This document shows positions 58,982 to 64,000 of a DNA stretch of 64,000 nt, piece by piece (position 1 is the stretch's first letter; each line of letters opens with the position of its first letter). Under the pieces are notes generated by a model. It had not been told where the DNA came from. It saw nothing but the letters and a program-made list of their open reading frames with translations, and did not search any database. Both the position numbers and the translations under genes were made by a program. The DNA comes from Promicromonospora sp. Populi (GTDB lineage: Bacteria; Actinomycetota; Actinomycetes; Actinomycetales; Cellulomonadaceae): NCBI RefSeq assembly GCF_041081105.1, contig NZ_CP163528.1, forward strand, positions 3,906,001 through 3,970,000, given 5' to 3'.

Positions 58982-59902
58982 CTACGCGCTGGAGCGGTAG
59001 CGCCACCCGCCCGGCCACCGCAGCAGCCCCGACGTGATCGCCACACCCAGCAGGAGCAGCAGGCCGCCGCCCGCCTCAGCCGCGTTCGGCACCTCGCCCT
59101 GCACGAGCCAGGCCGCGGACATGCCGACCACCGGCACCAGCATCGTGAACGGGACCACCGCGCTCGCCCGGTGGCGGGCCAGCAGCGTGTTCCAGATGCC
59201 GTAACCCACCAGGCTCGCCAGCCACGCGGTGAAGAGGGTGGACAGGACCGCGGCCCAGGTGGGGTGCGTCAGCGAGTACCCGACGGCGGCAGGCCCGTCC
59301 AGCACGATCGCCAGCGCGAACATCGGCACCGGGACCACTAGCGCCGACCACACCGTCATCGACAGGCCGGCCAGCGGGCCCTGCCGGGCCCCGGTCAACT
59401 GCGTCGCCGACCCGAGCCGCCGCACGATCACGTTGCCGGTCGCCCACGATGCAGCGGCCGCGAGGGTGAGCAGGAACGCGAGTCCCGGCGTCGCCGCCGA
59501 CCGGCCGAGACCGACCACCACCAGGCCGACCGCGCCGAGCAGCACGCCCACGAGCTGCGGCGGCGTCGGGCGCTCGCGGAGGGCGACGCTCGCGAACAGG
59601 ACCGTGAGCACCACTTGCGCCTGGAGCACGAGCGAGGCGAGGCCCGGCGGCATGTCGAGCCAGAGCGCCGTGTACATCAGCCCGAACTGGCCGAGGCTGA
59701 GGAACAGGCCCACCACCAGCACGTCCTTCAGGGGAGCCGTGGGGCGCGGGACCAGGAAGATCGCTGGGATCAGCACCACGACGAAGCGGATCGCTACGAA
59801 GAGCGCGGGCGGCACGTCAGCGACGCCGATGTCGATCGCGAGGAAGTTGACGCCCCAGATGATCATGACCAGCACGGCGAGGAGCGAGTGGCGCAGGGGC
59901 AT
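58982..59902 (-). CDS. EamA/DMT-superfamily transporter
   Basis: 306 aa with ten hydrophobic helices in two EamA repeats (LAVLVMIIWGVNFLAIDIGVADVPPALFVAIRF; LAAAASWATGNVIVRRLGS). ALWLDMPPGLASLVLQAQVVLTVLFA and FTMLVPVVGMSAAWLVQGE are typical of YdcZ/RhaT-like drug/metabolite exporters; the substrate may be an amino acid or metabolite. The start is the ATG at 59902 (MPLRHSLLAVLVM). Longer frames upstream would cross the glucanase promoter. Confidence 0.88.
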   Translation of the reverse strand: MPLRHSLLAVLVMIIWGVNFLAIDIGVADVPPALFVAIRFVVVLIPAIFLVPRPTAPLKDVLVVGLFLSLGQFGLMYTALWLDMPPGLASLVLQAQVVLTVLFASVALRERPTPPQLVGVLLGAVGLVVVGLGRSAATPGLAFLLTLAAAASWATGNVIVRRLGSATQLTGARQGPLAGLSMTVWSALVVPVPMFALAIVLDGPAAVGYSLTHPTWAAVLSTLFTAWLASLVGYGIWNTLLARHRASAVVPFTMLVPVVGMSAAWLVQGEVPNAAEAGGGLLLLLGVAITSGLLRWPGGWRYRSSA

Positions 59903-60116
59903 GGGGTCATCGTCGACCGGAGCAACCCTGTGCGTCCATCGAGTATCACTGGCTGATTCTTCAGTGCGCCTGAACGGTGTGGGCGATGGGAGTCCCGGAG
60001 CCGTGGGCGAAGTACTGAGGCAACTACGTACTTTCACCCCCTTGTTCCACTGACAGGTCAGAAAGTAGCGTGACCGAACAATTGCAAGTGCGATCACGTT
60101 CGCGAAGGAGCGTCCG

Positions 60117-60995
60117 ATGCGTAGCACCAGACACCGCACGATCCGAACCACAGTCACGGCGGCTGCCGCCCTGACGCTTGTCCTGTCCGCCTCGCTCGTC
60201 GCCTCGGCTGCAGCGCCCCATGCGCCCGACGGCGGTGCTGCCGCGGACGCGCCGCCGGACTTCTCCGCTGCCGCCCTGCTCTGGTCGGACGAGTTCAACG
60301 GCGCCGCGGGCAGTGGACCGAGCGCCGCGAACTGGAACCAGGAGACGGGTGGTGGTGGCTGGGGCAACAACGAGCTGCAGACGTACACCAACTCCCGGAA
60401 CAACTCCGCGATGGACGGCGCCGGGAACCTGGTTATCACGGCCCGCCGGGAGAGCAACGGCGGCTACACCTCCGCTCGCCTGACGACGGCGAACAGGGTC
60501 GAACGGCAGTACGGCTACCTCGAGGCGCGCATCCAGATCCCGCGCGGCCAGGGCATCTGGCCCGCGTTCTGGATGCTCGGCAGCGGGATCGACAGCGGCG
60601 TCCCGTGGCCCAACTCGGGTGAGATCGACATCATGGAGAACGTGGGCTTCGAGCCGCACATCGTGCACGGCACCCTGCACGGCCCCGGCTACTCGGGCGG
60701 GTCGGGGATCGGCGCCGCCTACACGCACCCGCAGGGCTGGTCGTTCGCCGACACGTTCCACACCTTCGGGATCGACTGGCAGCCGAACCGGATCACCTGG
60801 TACGTGGACGGGGTCGCCTACCAGACCCGCACCACGGCGGACGTCGGCGGCAACCAGTGGGTCTTCAACCAGCCGTTCTTCTTCATCCTGAACGTCGCAG
60901 TAGGCGGCAACTGGCCCGGCTACCCGGACGGCACCACGCAGTTCCCCCAGACGATGCGCATCGACTACGTCCGCGCCTACGACGTCCGGCCCTGA
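60117..60995 (+). CDS. secreted GH16 endo-1,3-beta-glucanase (laminarinase)
   Basis: 292 aa. A signal peptide (about 1-33, [25 protein letters not shown]) precedes a single GH16 jelly-roll domain. The catalytic EIDIME motif gives E169 (nucleophile), D171 and E174 (acid/base) in [21 protein letters not shown] and the C-terminal [16 protein letters not shown] are diagnostic of bacterial laminarinases. No carbohydrate-binding module is present. AAGGAG precedes the ATG. With the GH3 enzyme at 33.5 kb it could degrade beta-glucans of fungi or plants. Confidence 0.93.
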   Translation: MRSTRHRTIRTTVTAAAALTLVLSASLVASAAAPHAPDGGAAADAPPDFSAAALLWSDEFNGAAGSGPSAANWNQETGGGGWGNNELQTYTNSRNNSAMDGAGNLVITARRESNGGYTSARLTTANRVERQYGYLEARIQIPRGQGIWPAFWMLGSGIDSGVPWPNSGEIDIMENVGFEPHIVHGTLHGPGYSGGSGIGAAYTHPQGWSFADTFHTFGIDWQPNRITWYVDGVAYQTRTTADVGGNQWVFNQPFFFILNVAVGGNWPGYPDGTTQFPQTMRIDYVRAYDVRP

Positions 60996-61020
60996 CGAGC
61001 ACGCTGAGCCGGTACGCGTG

Positions 61021-61056
61021 GAGCGGTCCCGTCGTCCTCGGACGGCGGGACCGCTC
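61021..61056 (+). terminator. 16-bp hairpin after the glucanase gene
   Basis: GAGCGGTCCCGTCGTC, loop CTCG, GACGGCGGGACCGCTC, pairing throughout with one G-U. It lies between the glucanase stop and purL. Confidence 0.7.
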
Positions 61057-61128
61057 CGTCGTGCGACCCGTCGTAGACTGGCGGCGCGCTCCGGCGCCCA
61101 GAAACCTACCCCGCACGCGAGGAACTAC

Positions 61129-63468
61129 ATGACCGCGCCCGCGTCCCAGGCACCCTCCCGCTCCAACCTTGCCGTCCCGAAGCTGGATACGGTCGAGGCC
61201 GCAGCCGCCTCCCCGGATGAGGTGCAGCCGTACGGAGAGCTCGGACTCAAGCAGGACGAGTACCAGCGCATCAAGGACATCCTCGGCCGCCGCCCGACCG
61301 CGGCCGAGCTCGCGATGTACTCCGTGATGTGGAGCGAGCACTGCTCCTACAAGTCGTCGAAGGTGCACCTGAGCAAGTTCGGCGAGAAGGTCACCGACGA
61401 GATGAAGGAGCACCTCCTCGTCGGTATCGGTGAGAACGCCGGCGTCGTCGACATCGGCGACGGCTGGGCCGTCACCTTCAAGGTCGAGTCGCACAACCAC
61501 CCGTCGTTCGTCGAGCCCTACCAGGGCGCCGCTACCGGTGTGGGCGGCATCGTCCGCGACATCATCTCGATGGGCGCGCGCCCCGTGGCGATCATGGACC
61601 AGCTGCGCTTTGGCTCCGTCGACCATCCGGACACGGCGCGGGTCGTGCACGGCGTCGTCTCCGGCGTGGGTGGCTACGGCAACTCCCTCGGCCTGCCGAA
61701 CATCGGCGGCGAGCTCGTCTTCGACGGCTCCTACCAGGGCAACCCGCTCGTCAACGCGCTCTGCCTCGGCGTGCTGCGGCACGAGGACATCCACCTCGCC
61801 AACGCGACCGGCCTCGGCAACAAGGTGGTCCTGTTCGGCGCCCGTACGGGCGGCGACGGCATCGGCGGCGCCTCGATCCTCGCGTCCGAGACGTTCGAGG
61901 ACGGCGTTCCGGCCAAGCGCCCGAGCGTGCAGGTGGGCGACCCCTTCATGGAGAAGGTGCTCATCGAGTGCTGCCTCGAGCTGTTCGCGGCCAAAGTCGT
62001 GGAGGGTATCCAGGACCTCGGCGCCGCCGGCATCTCCTGCGCCACCTCCGAGCTCGCCTCCAACGGCGACGGCGGCATGCACGTCGAGCTCGACGACGTG
62101 CTGCTGCGCGACCCCACGCTGAACGCCGGCGAGATCCTCATGTCGGAGTCGCAGGAGCGCATGATGGCCGTGGTCCGCCCCGACCAGCTCGACGCCTTCC
62201 TCGCGATCACCGGGAAGTGGGAGGTCGAGACCGCCGTCATCGGCGAGGTCAACGACTCCGGCCGCCTCACCATCGACCACCACGGCCAGCGGATCGTGGA
62301 CGTCGACCCCAAGACCGTGGCGCACGAGGGGCCCGTGTACCACCGGCCCTACGCGCGTCCGTCCTGGCAGGACGGCCTGCAGGCCGACACGACGACGGCG
62401 GCGGGCCTTGCCCGCCCGGCGTCCGGTGCGGAGCTGCGGGAGACCACGCTGAAGCTGCTGGCCTCGCCCAACCTCGCGTCCAAGGCGTGGGTCACCGACC
62501 AGTACGACCGGTTCGTCCAGGGCAACACGGCCCTCGCCCAGCCCGACGACGGCGGCGTGATCCGCGTCGACGAGTCCACGGGGCTCGGCGTCGCGCTCGC
62601 GACCGACGCGAACGGCCGCTACGGCAAGCTCGACCCGCGCGCGGGCGCCGCACTGGCCCTCGCCGAGGCCTACCGGAACGTCGCCACGTCCGGCGCCGAG
62701 CCGCTCGCCGTGACGGACTGCCTCAACTTCGGCTCGCCGGAGCACCCGGACTCGATGTGGCAGCTCGTCGAGGCGATCGAGGGCCTCGCCGACGCGTGCC
62801 AGGAGCTCGGTGTCCCCGTCACCGGCGGCAACGTGTCGCTCTACAACGGCACGGGCGAGCCGGGCCAGATCGACTCGTCGATCCACCCCACCCCGGTCGT
62901 GGGTGTGCTCGGTGTGCTCGACGACGTCCATACCGCGCTCCCGTCCGGCTGGCAGACCGAGGGCCTCTCGCTCCTCCTGCTGGGCACCACGCGGGACGAG
63001 CTCGACGGCTCGGCGTGGTCCGACGTCGTGCACTCGCACCTCGGCGGCCTGCCGCCGCGGGTGGACCTGGCAGCGGAGAAGGCGCTGGCCTCCACCCTCG
63101 TGGCGGCGCGGAAGACCGGCCTCGCGGCCGCCGCGCACGACCTGTCCGAGGGCGGCCTGATCCAGACGCTGCTGGAGGCGTCGCTGCGCTTCGGCGTCGG
63201 CGCGTCGGTGGCGCTCGAGGGCGTGACCGGCCGCGACAAGGTGAACCCGTTCGTGGCGCTCTTCGCGGAGTCGACCGGCCGGGTGGTCGTCGCCGTCGAC
63301 CCCGAGCACGAGAGCGAGCTGACCCACCTCGCCGAAGATGCCGGCGTGCCGGTGCTGCGCCTCGGCACCACGGGCGGCGACACGCTGGTGATCGAGGGCC
63401 AGTTCGAGATCCCGCTGGACGAGGCCCGCGAGGCTCACGAGGGCACCCTCCCGCGCATCTTCGGCTGA
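61129..63468 (+). CDS. purL: phosphoribosylformylglycinamidine synthase subunit PurL (small form)
   Basis: ATP-dependent FGAM synthase catalytic subunit, 779 aa, the smPurL type that works with PurS and PurQ. The start is the ATG at 61129, 6 nt after GAGGA. Signatures are [67 protein letters not shown] and the second PurM-like half [10 protein letters not shown] and HDLSEGGL. Its partners purS-purQ are encoded 30 kb upstream rather than next to it. A palindrome related to the one at 21764 follows the stop. Confidence 0.96.
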   Translation: MTAPASQAPSRSNLAVPKLDTVEAAAASPDEVQPYGELGLKQDEYQRIKDILGRRPTAAELAMYSVMWSEHCSYKSSKVHLSKFGEKVTDEMKEHLLVGIGENAGVVDIGDGWAVTFKVESHNHPSFVEPYQGAATGVGGIVRDIISMGARPVAIMDQLRFGSVDHPDTARVVHGVVSGVGGYGNSLGLPNIGGELVFDGSYQGNPLVNALCLGVLRHEDIHLANATGLGNKVVLFGARTGGDGIGGASILASETFEDGVPAKRPSVQVGDPFMEKVLIECCLELFAAKVVEGIQDLGAAGISCATSELASNGDGGMHVELDDVLLRDPTLNAGEILMSESQERMMAVVRPDQLDAFLAITGKWEVETAVIGEVNDSGRLTIDHHGQRIVDVDPKTVAHEGPVYHRPYARPSWQDGLQADTTTAAGLARPASGAELRETTLKLLASPNLASKAWVTDQYDRFVQGNTALAQPDDGGVIRVDESTGLGVALATDANGRYGKLDPRAGAALALAEAYRNVATSGAEPLAVTDCLNFGSPEHPDSMWQLVEAIEGLADACQELGVPVTGGNVSLYNGTGEPGQIDSSIHPTPVVGVLGVLDDVHTALPSGWQTEGLSLLLLGTTRDELDGSAWSDVVHSHLGGLPPRVDLAAEKALASTLVAARKTGLAAAAHDLSEGGLIQTLLEASLRFGVGASVALEGVTGRDKVNPFVALFAESTGRVVVAVDPEHESELTHLAEDAGVPVLRLGTTGGDTLVIEGQFEIPLDEAREAHEGTLPRIFG

Positions 63469-63484
63469 TCCGCGGGCGCTCGTG

Positions 63485-63552
63485 GGTGATCGCTAGACGG
63501 TCAGGTGATCGGCAGCTCGGGCTGCCGATCACCTTACCTTTTACTGATCACC
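63485..63552. terminator. long imperfect hairpin after purL, related to the 21764 palindrome
   Basis: The arms 63485-63516 and 63521-63552 pair at 27 of 32 positions (plus two G-U) around a TCGG loop. The right arm matches the right arm of the 21764 palindrome at 27 of 33 positions, including the run CACCT-ACCTTTTAC; the left arms match at 26 of 32. Confidence 0.75.
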
Positions 63553-63596
63553 CGCAAAGCTGCCGCGTGCCGCTGACCAGCCGGTAGGGTCCGGGA

Positions 63597-64000
63597 GTGC
63601 GATTTGTCCATGGCTTCATCACGTTCGTGCTCTGGGTCATCGCGATCCCCGTGCTCCTGGTCGCGCTGGCCAGGGCGATCCCCTTCGACGGCGCTGTCGT
63701 CTTGCCGCAGCTCGTGGCGTTCACGCCGTGGGCGACGCTCCTGACGCTGCCGCTGCTGATCGTCACGCTCTTCTCCCGGCGCTGGGTGCTGACGGTGCTG
63801 CTCGCCGCCTCGCTGGCGGGCTTTGTGTACTGGATGGCGCCCTTCTTCGTGCCCCCGGACACGTCCACGACCGCCGACCCGGCCGACCCGGGCACGCTGC
63901 GGGTGATGACGGTGAACGTCCTGTACGGGCAGGCCGACGCCGAGAGCGTGGTCGAGCTGGTCAGCACGCAGCACGTCGAGGTGCTCTCCGTCCAAGAGCT
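63597..64000 (+). CDS. membrane-anchored endonuclease/exonuclease/phosphatase family protein (N-terminus)
   Basis: The frame opens at the GTG at 63597, 6 nt behind TAGGGT (63585-63590), and runs off the window after 134 codons. Three hydrophobic segments (FITFVLWVIAIPVLLVALARAI, VLPQLVAFTPWATLLTLPLLIVTLF, WVLTVLLAASLAGFVYWMAPFF) precede the first motifs of the EEP fold, LRVMTVNVLYGQAD (catalytic Asn) and VEVLSVQE (the metal-binding Glu). This is the plan of VanX-neighbour/YafD-like membrane EEP proteins. The catalytic His and Asp motifs lie outside the window. Confidence 0.82.
   Translation, partial: MRFVHGFITFVLWVIAIPVLLVALARAIPFDGAVVLPQLVAFTPWATLLTLPLLIVTLFSRRWVLTVLLAASLAGFVYWMAPFFVPPDTSTTADPADPGTLRVMTVNVLYGQADAESVVELVSTQHVEVLSVQE

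Overview
The window is high-GC DNA that is densely coded on both strands. Codon use, leaderless GTG/ATG starts behind TAnnnT boxes, the PurA-PurD-PurS-PurQ-PurL gene set, DUF3151, an actinobacterial SAM-IV riboswitch, an F420-type LLM oxidoreductase and secreted GH3/GH16/subtilase enzymes together point to an actinobacterium. My inference, without a search, is the order Micrococcales (Promicromonosporaceae/Cellulomonadaceae-like).

Layout. 1-~3605: right end of an integrated actinomycete-type mobile element. It carries small plasmid-like genes, a GntR/UTRA repressor with two palindromic operators, a 2H phosphoesterase coupled to the repressor, a Cys-rich small protein, a lipoprotein, and a gene-free end with two nested perfect inverted repeats. 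It abuts xthA, which has lost its catalytic C-terminus. 4374-9456: dipeptide/oligopeptide ABC importer in which the second permease and both ATPases are one polypeptide. 9625-12996: large secreted subtilase. 13090-13769: frameshifted hydrolase-like gene. 13803-15063: cysteine-rich leader peptide with an attenuator-like fold in front of a 2-oxoglutarate/Fe(II) dioxygenase, followed by a rhodanese and an SDR gene. 16559-21750: corA, pyrE, a membrane protein, a HAD phosphatase, a TrmH-type methyltransferase and class II fructose-bisphosphate aldolase. 21835-25417: partner-switching module (STAS, PAS-SpoIIE-HATPase, STAS). 25549-28674: DUF3151, purA, purD. 28765-33413: hydrolase, membrane protein, purS-purQ, tandem GNAT, MBL hydrolase. 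33511-36000: Calx-beta/GH3 beta-glucosidase.

36113-40171 is a sulfur-metabolism block: metZ with a coupled rhodanese, an NlpC/P60-like protein, and a SAM-IV riboswitch controlling a class V aminotransferase that is interrupted by a frameshift. 40221-45636: amidase, TM-helix channel-like protein, LLM oxidoreductase, TrmB/LuxR-like regulator and hydrolase. 45792-52649: fatty-acid oxidation cluster (MaoC hydratase, FabG4-like reductase, thiolase, TetR regulator, acyl-CoA dehydrogenase/oxidase). 52650-55826: small membrane protein, DUF2599 lipoprotein, a truncated DUF222/HNH gene under a LexA-type box, and a DUF1851-like protein with a low-complexity tail. 55924-59902: NarL-type two-component system, membrane protein, GNAT with an in-frame minisatellite, and an EamA transporter. 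60117-64000: GH16 beta-glucanase, purL, and the start of a membrane-anchored endonuclease/exonuclease/phosphatase protein.

Regulation visible in the DNA. Many genes lack a Shine-Dalgarno sequence and start 6-7 nt behind a TAnnnT box (leaderless). Several gene ends carry very long palindromes, including two perfect 64-bp ones. Two RNA leaders, one cysteine-coded and one SAM-binding, indicate that sulfur status is sensed at more than one locus here. No CRISPR array, tRNA, rRNA or transposase was recognised.
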